11,193 nucleotides of DNA. It comes from an uncultured Oceanobacillus sp. GTDB lineage: Bacteria; Bacillota; Bacilli; Bacillales; Amphibacillaceae. Shown here one piece after another: positions 1 to 6,791 of the stretch (position 1 is the first letter of the stretch; each line of letters begins with the position of its first letter). A program made the translations under genes and the position numbers. Location: positions 1 through 11,193 of the forward strand of contig CALKWU010000126.1 in NCBI GenBank assembly GCA_938004015.1, in the 5' to 3' direction. Below the pieces are notes generated by a model. That model did not search any database. It was given only the letters and a program-made list of their open reading frames with translations, and was not told the origin of the DNA.

Positions 1-479
1 CCGAATAACGTTCTGCCGTTTTTCACGTGACCGAGCCTTAATATGAGCTTGTTTTTATATTTGATGTCAAAGCCGTGCTCGATGATTAGGCGATTGGCCA
101 TGTCTTCCACTTCATCCGGCTCCATGATGGAAAAATCGCTCGTATAGCCGAGCTCCTCCACCGGCAACACGTCGCGCAACAATTTGGAAGCGACACCGTG
201 GAAGGTGCCGACATGTGGCATATCTTTTTCTTCCAAATCCGGCTTGGCCCTCATCAATCTTTCTTTGATTTCATCGGCCGCTTTATTCGTGAAGGTGAGG
301 ACGACCATGTCTTCCAAATCGACGTTTTTCTCTAGACTCAAATACAGCACTTTCGAAATGAGCACGGTCGTCTTGCCGCTTCCGACGTGGGCATTCAACA
401 TGAGCGCAGGACTGTCGTCGAGCACCGCTTCTTTTTGATAGTCATTCAATTGTGTGAACAAATCAGCTGTTGCAAGCAT
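1..479 (-). CDS. UvrD/Rep-family (superfamily 1) ATP-dependent DNA helicase, N-terminal part only
   Basis: The gene begins at the ATG at 479 and runs off the left edge, so only about 159 N-terminal residues are visible. They carry the superfamily 1A hallmarks: a Q-like motif LNDYQKEAV near residues 11-19, a Walker A motif VGSGKTT near 32-38, motif Ia TFTNKAADEIKERL near 62-75, and a GTFHG motif further on. Members of this family move 3'-5' on single-stranded DNA using ATP and act in repair, recombination or replication restart. The Walker A lead-in AHVGSGKT is unusual, since UvrD and PcrA have AGAGSGKT. The SD AGGTGA overlaps the TAG stop of the upstream helicase gene with a 9-base gap to this ATG, so the two are almost certainly co-transcribed and translationally coupled. 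The C-terminal half is outside the window, so full-length UvrD/PcrA cannot be told from a shorter UvrD-like protein. Family call sure, exact subfamily unknown. Confidence 0.9.
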   Translation of the reverse strand, partial: MLATADLFTQLNDYQKEAVLDDSPALMLNAHVGSGKTTVLISKVLYLSLEKNVDLEDMVVLTFTNKAADEIKERLMRAKPDLEEKDMPHVGTFHGVASKLLRDVLPVEELGYTSDFSIMEPDEVEDMANRLIIEHGFDIKYKNKLILRLGHVKNGRTLF

Positions 480-488
480 TGTTTTCAC

Positions 489-3137
489 CTATTTCACCAA
501 ATCCGAATAACGTTTGGACACTTTTTCGAGATCGGCCATTTTTTGCTCGTTTGTCACTTCAAAATCGATATCGAAGTCTTCCGGCGTTTCGACGTAATAA
601 TTGAAGATGTTCATGAGCTTCTGTTTATTTTCCCTCTTCTCGATCCAACGTTTGATGAAAGCGTTTTCAACAGACAGGATCAATGTCGATCGTTCTATTT
701 TGATCGACTCGACATCCGCGACGAACGTGGATAGTTCTTCTCTAGTTTGGCGGATGAATACGCGGAATTTCGGCCATTCTTTTTCCAAGTTTTCAAATTT
801 GAATTCTCTTTCCCTTTCCACTTGCACTGGAGCTGTTGGAGCTTCCGGTATTTTCACATCAAGGAGCGGGCTCAACTCTTCCCAAATGTTCTCTAGGCCC
901 CACACAACAAAGGATTTATCGAGCATGTAGTCACCGACGCAAATCGGGCAACCTTCTTCACAACTGCAGCCGTTGATCATTTTGATGGCATTATTAACGA
1001 TATCTTCCATGTACTCATACGCTTTTTCAGCATACCCCATGCCGCCAATGTAACGGTCAAAAATGCAGATGTATGTGACCGGCTGTCCACCGATGTCTTC
1101 AATCATTTTCGCGATTCCTATATCTTCGCGGGTCGTCATCGTCATCATCAAAGCCGAATTGAGCAAAGCATAACCCATACCGCCAAAATAAGTTTTCCAG
1201 AAGTTTTCCGCATTGAGTGAAGAACTTTTAGGAATGAGTGCATTGAATGTTTTCACAACATTTTCCGGAATTTCCAGGCGGATCCCTTCCGTATCATATG
1301 TTTTCGATAACGGTCGGGCAAGCTGTTCGTAGCCAAGATTTTGGTGATTATGGAATTCCACGCGTTTGTAACCGACGACCGCTTCCGTCACATTCACGTC
1401 CCCGAACCGTTTCTTCACACGGCCGATGTCTTCATAATTGAAATCTTTGATTTTCTTCACCGATGTCCGGAAATCCGGCACCGTGTAATAATTGTCTTCA
1501 CGCGGAATGGCGATCGCTTGTCTGTTTTCGAGATCCAGGTCTTCCACGAGGTAAAGCGAGCCGTCATGCAAGTAAATCGCCCCTTTATGGATTTCGCGGA
1601 AGGCTTGCAGTTCATCCATTTCCGTCATCAACTCGTTGTTTTCTTTATTGATTAATTTGTATCTGATTTTGTCCATGTTCCGAAGGCTGAAATCCCCGGC
1701 TGGAAATGCCGGTCCCGTCCAAGCGAATTTTCCGTTTTGTTCCCGCAATTCGCCATTTTCCATGAGCACCGGGATGATTTCACCGAGGAGCGGGAAAATG
1801 GAAATATCATCGAGGGACAATGGAATTTCCGCTGCAGCTGCCCGCACATGGGCGAGTTGAATGAACAAGTTGTTCGGGTCGACGACGGCACTTTCGATTC
1901 CGGTGGAAAACAACCATTCGGAATCGATGGCGATGTACTGGTCGAACGGCAAGTTGTCCAAAATCAAAAATGTCTGTGACGTCTTGCCGGTCCGCCCGGC
2001 ACGACCGGACTGTTGCCAAAACGACGCTCTCGTACCGGGATAACCGACGATGACCGTCGTGTCGATCGAGCCGATGTCGATGCCAAGCTCCAGGGCATTC
2101 GTCGAGACAAGCCCTCTCAACGCACCATCAACCATTTTTTTCTCGATCTCTTTCCGCTCTTCCGGTTTATAACCGCCTCGGTAGCCGGAGATCATTTTGG
2201 AAAAATCGTAACTGCCTTCAGTCTCGGATTGTAATTTGTCGCGTGCTTCCTTCAAGACGACCTCGACATCTCGCCTCGATTTGCAGAAAGCTATGAAACT
2301 ATTGTCTTCCATGACGAGTTCGGGTATGAAATCGGAAGCTTCTTGGACCGGTCTTTTTCGGTAGTGTTCCTCGTCGATCGGCGGCTGCCAAATGTAATAA
2401 TGTTTTTCCGGTGCAGGGGAACCGTCTCGATCGACCAATTGGAATGCCTTACCAGTGATTTTTTCCGCAAGCTCAACCGGATTGGCAATCGTCGCCGAGC
2501 TGCATAGGTACTGCGGCGAGGAATGGTAATACTTGCAAATCCGATTCAACCGTTTCATCAAGTTGGAGAGGTGCGCTCCGAACGTCCCTCTATATGTGTG
2601 CAGCTCATCGATGACGACATATTTGAGATTGGAAAAAATAAAGTTGAAACCGAATTTATTGTGATTCGGCAAAAATGCGGTATTGATCATTTCCGGGTTC
2701 GTCAAAATGATGTTGGCACTGTTTCGAATGCGAGTCCGTTCATTGACAGGCGTATCGCCATCATAGACTCCGGCTTGGATTTTGTTTTTTCCGAAATAGT
2801 CTAGGAGCGGTTTCAGATTACGGTATTGGTCACTCGCCAACGCTTTCGTCGGATAAATGAAAATGGCCCGCGTCGTCGGATCTTTCAGGATCTCTTGCAC
2901 GATCGGCAAAAGGAAACTCAACGTTTTCCCACTCGCCGTGGACGTCGTAATGACGACATTGTTCCCGTCGAGGGCTTTATCGAACATTTCCACCTGATGG
3001 CTGTACAGTTTCTTGATGCCACTTCGGGAAAGGTAGTTTTTCAGGTCATCTGACAAGCGCTCCGGAAAAATGCTATACGTCGCTTTTCTTTCCGGAATGA
3101 TTTTATGGGATACAATTCGATTCTTGTATTTTTTCAT
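489..3137 (-). CDS. MrfA/YprA-like DEAH-box helicase with DUF1998-type zinc cysteines and a DnaX-like C-terminal extension
   Basis: Superfamily 2 helicase of about 882 residues. Motifs in order: I (TASGKT, 67-72), Ia (PTKAL, 96-100), II (DELH, 177-180), III (SAT, 214-216), V (STNALELGIDIG, 345-356) and VI (QQSGRAGRTG, 375-384). A cysteine cluster CSCEEGCPIC (724-733) matches the DUF1998 zinc site of B. subtilis YprA/MrfA, a helicase for mitomycin-lesion repair. That protein is about 750 residues; this one has an additional tail, 775-882, resembling the DnaX (tau) domain. The exonuclease partner MrfB is not seen; instead a UvrD-type gene follows directly. An upstream ATG at 3302 would add 55 residues, but those are encoded by a palindromic repeat and are low-complexity. 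I chose the ATG at 3137; a GTG two codons earlier (3143) is equally possible, with AGGAGG and GCGGAG upstream. Helicase family sure; a role in DNA repair is inferred from the family. Confidence 0.9.
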   Translation of the reverse strand: MKKYKNRIVSHKIIPERKATYSIFPERLSDDLKNYLSRSGIKKLYSHQVEMFDKALDGNNVVITTSTASGKTLSFLLPIVQEILKDPTTRAIFIYPTKALASDQYRNLKPLLDYFGKNKIQAGVYDGDTPVNERTRIRNSANIILTNPEMINTAFLPNHNKFGFNFIFSNLKYVVIDELHTYRGTFGAHLSNLMKRLNRICKYYHSSPQYLCSSATIANPVELAEKITGKAFQLVDRDGSPAPEKHYYIWQPPIDEEHYRKRPVQEASDFIPELVMEDNSFIAFCKSRRDVEVVLKEARDKLQSETEGSYDFSKMISGYRGGYKPEERKEIEKKMVDGALRGLVSTNALELGIDIGSIDTTVIVGYPGTRASFWQQSGRAGRTGKTSQTFLILDNLPFDQYIAIDSEWLFSTGIESAVVDPNNLFIQLAHVRAAAAEIPLSLDDISIFPLLGEIIPVLMENGELREQNGKFAWTGPAFPAGDFSLRNMDKIRYKLINKENNELMTEMDELQAFREIHKGAIYLHDGSLYLVEDLDLENRQAIAIPREDNYYTVPDFRTSVKKIKDFNYEDIGRVKKRFGDVNVTEAVVGYKRVEFHNHQNLGYEQLARPLSKTYDTEGIRLEIPENVVKTFNALIPKSSSLNAENFWKTYFGGMGYALLNSALMMTMTTREDIGIAKMIEDIGGQPVTYICIFDRYIGGMGYAEKAYEYMEDIVNNAIKMINGCSCEEGCPICVGDYMLDKSFVVWGLENIWEELSPLLDVKIPEAPTAPVQVEREREFKFENLEKEWPKFRVFIRQTREELSTFVADVESIKIERSTLILSVENAFIKRWIEKRENKQKLMNIFNYYVETPEDFDIDFEVTNEQKMADLEKVSKRYSDLVK

Positions 3138-3253
3138 ATTCACCGTGGCTCCGCTTCCTCCTGAATAATTTGGATTGGCATTTTTGTTGATTTTTCGGGT
3201 TGGATTCGCTTGGGAACTATTCTGCTTGGCTCCAAAGCGCAAGTTCACAAATT

Positions 3254-3284
3254 GGGACAAACGGGGACTGTCCCTGTTTGGCCC
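3254..3284. repeat. Dispersed palindromic repeat, copy 1 (in helicase leader)
   Basis: Imperfect inverted repeat: arm 3254-3267 (GGGACAAACGGGGA), loop CTG, arm 3271-3284 (TCCCTGTTTGGCCC), pairing at 12 of 14 positions. Its right half, 17 bases from 3268 to 3284, is identical to 11154-11170 at the other end of the window. It sits between the helicase promoter and start codon, so it is transcribed in the 5' leader. No U-run follows it on the minus strand, so a terminator role here is unlikely. Confidence 0.75.
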
Positions 3285-3371
3285 ACCGAGATGATGCGCC
3301 ATCCTGGAAAAGCTACCGTATTTCCAATGAATGTACGTTTGAAAAACGCCCTGCTTGAATCCTATCGCAAG

Positions 3372-3400
3372 TCTATAACAAAAAAGCGTCTTAACATCAA
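3372..3400 (-). promoter_or_regulatory. Sigma-A type promoter for the helicase operon
   Basis: On the minus strand, -35 TTGATG (3395-3400), a 17-base spacer, and -10 TATAGA (3372-3377) preceded by TGT, which gives an extended -10. Transcription would start near 3365, giving a leader of roughly 230 bases that contains the palindromic repeat. A weaker extended -10 (TGCTATACT, 3455-3463) lies further upstream without a good -35. Predicted from sequence only. Confidence 0.5.
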
Positions 3401-3651
3401 TATCACGGAAATACCAAAATGCGCACTCATGTTCTCATTCGAATCTATGAATCTAGTATAGCAGATTAATTCTTATCCTACTATTTCTTGCAAATGAACC
3501 TCAACGTGACCAAAGTGAATTCCCCTAATATAAATGCCTGCTTTCGAAAGGAAGTTTCTGTTCATGCTATATTTACCAAGTGATTTTCTCTGCACTCTTC
3601 ACTTTTACTCCTTGTACAACTAAATTATATTTAATTTCCTATGAAATGCTG
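3401..3651. other. AT-rich intergenic stretch without a recognisable gene
   Basis: I see no credible coding frame and no strong terminator at the end of the upstream minus-strand cluster. The only structures are a perfect 10-base palindrome CTTTCGAAAG at 3541-3550 and the weak extended -10 at 3455-3463. With 3138-3400 it separates the helicase operon from the broken YjdJ-like gene. Confidence 0.5.
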
Positions 3652-3938
3652 CTACACAACCCTCTTCCTCATCCGATCTCGACCCCAAACAAAACAAAGT
3701 CCCACCATCCCTAACAATGATCCAACCATAAGAAGCTTTATGGGCGGGGCAGCTTGAAAGGCGTAGAAAAAACGGTCAATCACAAAAATTTGTTCAGGAC
3801 CGGTTACATGCCGGTGTGAAAACAAGATAGTTACGCCAATTTTCTTCAAAAGGCAAATACGAAACAGTCCATGACGTCGCCCATAAACTGTACACAAAGA
3901 TGACTGCCAGAATGATAAAAACGAATAATTTTTTTCAA
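3652..3938 (-). pseudogene. YjdJ/DUF4306-like small membrane protein, broken by two frameshifts
   Basis: No single frame is intact, but three frames join into a sensible protein of about 94 residues. A TTG start at 3938 has an AAAGGTG site 6 bases upstream. Reading it with six instead of seven A's (T-run 3929-3935 on the plus strand) gives MKKLFVFIILAVIF, a transmembrane helix, then PFEENW and VFTP. Dropping one base in CCGG at 3811-3814 then gives VTGPEQIFVIDRFFYA and a second helix near IKLLMVGSLLGMVGL, ending RKRVV and TAG at 3652. The 287-base span minus two bases is exactly 95 codons. The PFE-W, FTP and DxFxYA pattern recalls Bacillus YjdJ (DUF4306, function unknown); that link is from memory. 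The A7 run directly after the start codon could allow ribosomal slippage, but the second shift has no such site, so decay or assembly error is more likely. Confidence 0.6.
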
Positions 3939-4012
3939 TGGCATCACCTTTCTTATCTGCCCGCTTGCATCGCTCACCATTGAGCCGGACGCGCGAAACC
4001 GATCAATAGTCC

Positions 4013-4123
4013 TCAACCCCACCACATCGCCAACCCAAACAATAACCACAAAGAAACGGTGACTCCGACGAAAAGATTGAGAGACAACAACACCATATAG
4101 ACTTTCGGTTTTAATTTTTCCAT
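4013..4123 (-). CDS. Possible 36-residue single-pass membrane peptide
   Basis: ATG at 4123, stop TGA at 4013-4015. After a short basic start (MEKLKPK) almost the whole product is one hydrophobic helix (YMVLLSLNLFVGVTVSLWLL) ending AMWWG. The start overlaps the last 13 bases of the preceding membrane frame, suggesting coupled translation, but I see no good SD of its own. An alternative is that this is the C-terminal helix of the preceding protein, separated by a frameshift: its frame stays open leftward to 4201 and reads on smoothly through KDVIFIMEKLKPK. No family recognised. Confidence 0.35.
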   Translation of the reverse strand: MEKLKPKVYMVLLSLNLFVGVTVSLWLLFGLAMWWG

Positions 4124-4389
4124 GATAAAAATAACGTCTTTAAAATGAAGACGAGGATGAACAAGGTGACACTTGCAATCGTCACAATCGTCAACATCCA
4201 CAAGGGTGACAACAAGTCTGCGAAAAAGTATGCGATGGACTGGCGATAAATTCCAAGTAATGCTGCAATAACCATCAAACCTAAGAGACTAGCAACCGAA
4301 TATTGTTGACGCCTACCGAACACCTCAACATTCCATCTTTTTTTCCATTCGACAAAAAATGGTACATCTCCTTCTTTCGGATGCACCAT
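4111..4389 (-). CDS. Hypothetical two-pass membrane protein, 92 residues
   Basis: The product has a charged N-terminus of about 30 residues (MVHPKEGDVPFFVEWKKRW...), then two strongly hydrophobic stretches: one around LLGLMVIAALLGIY (about 35-48) and one around LWMLTIVTIASVTLFILVFIL (about 63-83). It starts 19 bases downstream of the bstA stop codon on the same strand, so it is likely read from the bstA transcript. The SD is weak (GAAGAA). The frame is open and the hydrophobic pattern is protein-like, but I recognise no family. The end overlaps the next small frame by 13 bases. It could be the N-terminal part of one three-helix protein if a frameshift lies near 4120-4200. Confidence 0.5.
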   Translation of the reverse strand: MVHPKEGDVPFFVEWKKRWNVEVFGRRQQYSVASLLGLMVIAALLGIYRQSIAYFFADLLSPLWMLTIVTIASVTLFILVFILKTLFLSWKN

Positions 4390-4408
4390 TTGAATTCTTC
4401 AACTACAG

Positions 4409-4918
4409 TTATTTCGATAATGCGATTTTTATATGTTCCAAATGATGTTCTTCATGCCAAGCCAATTTTGCAAGTTTCTGCGCAACGGTCACTTCCCCAC
4501 TCACTTGATGGATGAATGTCCGCTTCAAATCCTCTTTCGTCAATGTCTTCGCTAAAAAGATAATCCGCTTGTTGATGCTTTCCAACATGTCGATGGATAC
4601 GTCAACCGGCAATTCCACATCCGGCTGCACCGCCCATTTGTCTTGATCGAAATTTGGTACGGTCGGATTATCGTCCGTCAACGCCAGCTTCAAGCGTTGG
4701 AACATGTTCAACTGGGAATCGGCGATGTGATGGACGAGTTGTTGCACTGTCCACGCACCCTCGCGATATGTTTTCTGCAGATCCTCCTCGGACAAATTAT
4801 CAATCGTTTCCCGCAATCTGTCTGTATACGTTTCAATTTGTTCCAACCATTCGTCCACATGTTCCTTCGTCACTTTTTCAGGGACTTCTAACTCGCCAAT
4901 CGGAAATTTCACATCCAT
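4409..4918 (-). CDS. bstA: DinB-superfamily bacillithiol transferase (YfiT/BstA type)
   Basis: About 169 residues from the ATG at 4918; the ATG two codons earlier (4924) sits too close to the SD GGGAG, which is 7 bases from 4918. The protein is a four-helix DinB/YfiT-type metalloenzyme. It matches B. subtilis YfiT in order: FPIGE near the start, YREGAWTVQQLVHHIADS near residue 53, a central acidic loop, and WHEEHHLEHI near the C-terminus. The HH pair near residue 64 and the HxxxH spacing in the last motif are the expected three-histidine divalent-metal site. YfiT-family enzymes conjugate bacillithiol to electrophiles, a cytoplasmic detoxification step. It heads a minus-strand cluster with small membrane frames behind it. 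A -10 like TATGAT at 4949-4954 lies 31 bases upstream, with a poor -35. Family call firm; substrate unknown. Confidence 0.88.
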   Translation of the reverse strand: MDVKFPIGELEVPEKVTKEHVDEWLEQIETYTDRLRETIDNLSEEDLQKTYREGAWTVQQLVHHIADSQLNMFQRLKLALTDDNPTVPNFDQDKWAVQPDVELPVDVSIDMLESINKRIIFLAKTLTKEDLKRTFIHQVSGEVTVAQKLAKLAWHEEHHLEHIKIALSK

Positions 4919-5002
4919 GATCATTCTCCCTCTCTATTTTTTCTATTGATCATATGTTCTTCCATTTCCTATCATTATTCAAACATTTGGCTTGACCATG
5001 AA

Positions 5003-6070
5003 TCAACTTAACTCGATGTCGTATGTCTCCAATAGTTCTTTCAAAGCCGGCCGTTCATTACCATCCCGCCCCACTACATGAGTTGCCGTTATTAACGAGT
5101 TCAACACCGCTTCTTCCGTCGCTTCCCCGATGGCCCGGAAAGCAAGGTCGATGTCTTCTTCGTGGATGACCGGAATGGAAAGAAGTTCCGCTTGATTTTC
5201 ATGAGGTATTCTCGTCGCCGTGGAAAAACCGATCACCAATTCTCCGCTTCCGTTTGAAACGATGGATCCTGTTCGGGACAGCCCGGTCATCGCTCGTTTG
5301 ATGATCCGTTGCAATTGTCGTTCCGTGACGGGAAGATTTGTCGCAGCAATGATGATGATCGAGCCTTTATCTTTTTCTTCGTGAGACGTTGGCATGACAT
5401 ACGTAAGCCGTTTCCCGATTACTTTTCCGTTAATCGTCAAATCACTTAGTTTCCCGAAATTGGACAACACGAGTACCCCTAACGTATATGTACCATGCTT
5501 CATTTCCAGCACTCGAGAAGACGTGCCGATGCCGCCTTTCAATGAATAACAAACCATTCCCCTGCCGGCCCCGACCGCCCCTTCCTCCACCTCTTTGGAA
5601 GTCGTATTCAAAGCTTGGAAAACATGTTCTTTCGTGATGGATTTGGCGCGGATATCGTTCAAATGCATATCATTGCACTCGCAAACGACCGGATTCACGG
5701 TACCTGTCGTTCTCCCGATTTCAGGATTTTGCTCCAACATATAGTCAATCAAAGCATCCGCTGCGGTACCGACACTTAATGTGTTCGTCAAGATAATCGG
5801 GGTTTCCAATGTGCCCAATTCATTGATTTGGATGGTCCCGATAGTTTTTCCGAAGCCATTGAAGACGTGACTGGCAGCGATCAATTTTTCTTTGAAAACA
5901 TTCCCTTGATGCGGCAAAATAGCCGTCACCCCGGTTTGGATGTCTTTATCGGCGAGCGTCACATGCCCGACCGTCACTCCTTCTACATCGGTGATGGCGT
6001 TATACGGTCCGGTTTTCATCGTTCCGATTTCCACTCCGTAATCCCGGATGCGCTTTTGTTTCGTCACCAT
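5003..6070 (-). CDS. P1 family (DmpA/S58-like) self-processing peptidase
   Basis: 355 residues, the usual length of P1/S58 peptidases (DmpA, BapA). The N-terminus (RIRDYGVEIGTMKTGPYNAITDV, with GVTVGHVTL) and the core (GAVGAGRGM, GGIGTSSR) are typical. In DmpA the chain cuts itself before Ser250, which becomes the nucleophile; Asn218 and the Ser288/Glu290 pair assist. Here GSIII places the cut at Gly236-Ser237, the SGE pair follows at 275-277 with the same +38 spacing, and an SNFG asparagine lies at 204, so an active two-chain enzyme is expected. Family members cleave N-terminal residues from small peptides, amides or esters, some acting on D- or beta-amino acids; the substrate here cannot be read. 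No signal peptide, so cytoplasmic. SD AGGAGG is 7 bases from the ATG at 6070. It has its own promoter and is transcribed divergently from the ECF sigma gene. Confidence 0.92.
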   Translation of the reverse strand: MVTKQKRIRDYGVEIGTMKTGPYNAITDVEGVTVGHVTLADKDIQTGVTAILPHQGNVFKEKLIAASHVFNGFGKTIGTIQINELGTLETPIILTNTLSVGTAADALIDYMLEQNPEIGRTTGTVNPVVCECNDMHLNDIRAKSITKEHVFQALNTTSKEVEEGAVGAGRGMVCYSLKGGIGTSSRVLEMKHGTYTLGVLVLSNFGKLSDLTINGKVIGKRLTYVMPTSHEEKDKGSIIIIAATNLPVTERQLQRIIKRAMTGLSRTGSIVSNGSGELVIGFSTATRIPHENQAELLSIPVIHEEDIDLAFRAIGEATEEAVLNSLITATHVVGRDGNERPALKELLETYDIELS

Positions 6071-6102
6071 ATCCTTCCCTCCTCATGCCCCCATTTTAAG
6101 CT

Positions 6103-6131
6103 ATAATAATAGCTAATCTTTTCGTGTGCAA
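6103..6131 (-). promoter_or_regulatory. Sigma-A type promoter of the P1 peptidase, with an inverted repeat over the -10
   Basis: -35 TTGCAC (6126-6131), spacer of 17, -10 TATTAT (6103-6108) on the minus strand; start codon at 6070. A six-base inverted repeat AGCTAT-AATA-ATAGCT (6099-6114) covers the -10, a position where a repressor dimer could block access. The operator idea is inference. Confidence 0.5.
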
Positions 6132-6147
6132 GAAATCACCGAAAATT

Positions 6148-6173
6148 TGCAAATAATTTTTGTTTTCTTCGTC
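6148..6173 (+). promoter_or_regulatory. Candidate ECF-type (autoregulatory) promoter of the sigma/anti-sigma operon
   Basis: TGCAAA (6148-6153), a T-rich spacer of exactly 16, then CGTC (6170-6173). This resembles the Bacillus ECF consensus TGAAAC-16-CGTC, with two mismatches in the -35. The T-rich spacer and placement 40 bases ahead of the sigma start codon support it. I see no better sigma-A promoter in this short gap. Autoregulation by the encoded sigma factor is the usual arrangement but is inferred here. Confidence 0.4.
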
Positions 6174-6212
6174 TTATAGAGTGAACATGAAAGCATAGGA
6201 GGAGCAACATTC

Positions 6213-6791
6213 ATGAAAACGAATGGAACCAACTTCGTCCGACGCCTCCAAATGGGGAAGGAAGATGCTTTGGAATATATCGTCGATGAGTATTTGCCGC
6301 TCGTCAAAGGAATTTCCTACAAAATCCTCGGCCCTTTGAGCAATGAAGGACTCTTGGAAGAATGCATCAACGATATTTTTCTTTCCATTTGGAACAATGC
6401 GGGCAAATTCAAAGGAGACGCGATTCAATTCAAGTCGTGGGTCGCCGCCATCTCCAAATTCAAAGCGATTGATTACTACCGAAAAGCGGTCAAAATCAAA
6501 GAAACGGGAATGGATTCGCTGGAGTTTCCTGTCAGACATACGGTGGAAGACGAAATCATCCAAGCGGAAAATGAAAAAGAACTGATGGATTTGATCCACA
6601 CATTGAAACCCGTCGACCAAAAAATCGTCATCATGCGTTTTTTCTTAGGGATGCATTCCAGTGAGATTGCAGAAAGTCTTGGTCTATCCAAGTCGGCGGT
6701 GGACAGCCGGATTTTTAGGGCGAGGAAGAAGTTGTCCGAAAAAGCGGAGGATTTCATGTTAGGAGGGAAATTGGATGAGAGATATTTATGA
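6213..6791 (+). CDS. ECF-type RNA polymerase sigma factor
   Basis: 192 residues, standard for an ECF (sigma-70 group 4) factor. Region 2 covers about 18-92, with ALEYIVDEYLPLVKG, the ECINDIFLSIW stretch and the -10-recognising helix FKSWVAAISKFKAIDYYRK. Region 4 covers about 123-175, with LKPVDQKIVIMRFF and the helix-turn-helix SSEIAESLGLSKSAVDSRIFRARKKL. There is no C-terminal extension. SD AGGAGG lies 10 bases before the ATG. Its last 17 bases overlap the next gene, a membrane-bound DUF4179 anti-sigma factor, the classical layout in which sigma is held at the membrane until a signal arrives. The signal is unknown. A possible ECF promoter lies just upstream, and a good ECF promoter lies about 1.6 kb downstream before the PH-domain gene, a plausible target. 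Family call firm; which Bacillales ECF subgroup is not resolved. Confidence 0.93.
   Translation: MKTNGTNFVRRLQMGKEDALEYIVDEYLPLVKGISYKILGPLSNEGLLEECINDIFLSIWNNAGKFKGDAIQFKSWVAAISKFKAIDYYRKAVKIKETGMDSLEFPVRHTVEDEIIQAENEKELMDLIHTLKPVDQKIVIMRFFLGMHSSEIAESLGLSKSAVDSRIFRARKKLSEKAEDFMLGGKLDERYL

Noticed and set aside
387..2804. Several open plus-strand frames opposite the helicase gene
   Set aside because: They are antisense shadows with no family features and lack good SDs; the minus-strand frame carries all helicase motifs.
3138..3302. 55-residue N-terminal extension of the helicase from an ATG at 3302
   Set aside because: The extension is encoded by the palindromic repeat and low-complexity DNA, is not like YprA, and has no SD; ATG 3137 or GTG 3143 fits better.
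1..3302. Known antiphage system with a DUF1998 helicase (DISARM, Druantia)
   Set aside because: Those need additional genes (methylase, DrmB, Druantia subunits) not seen; the helicase is closest to YprA/MrfA.
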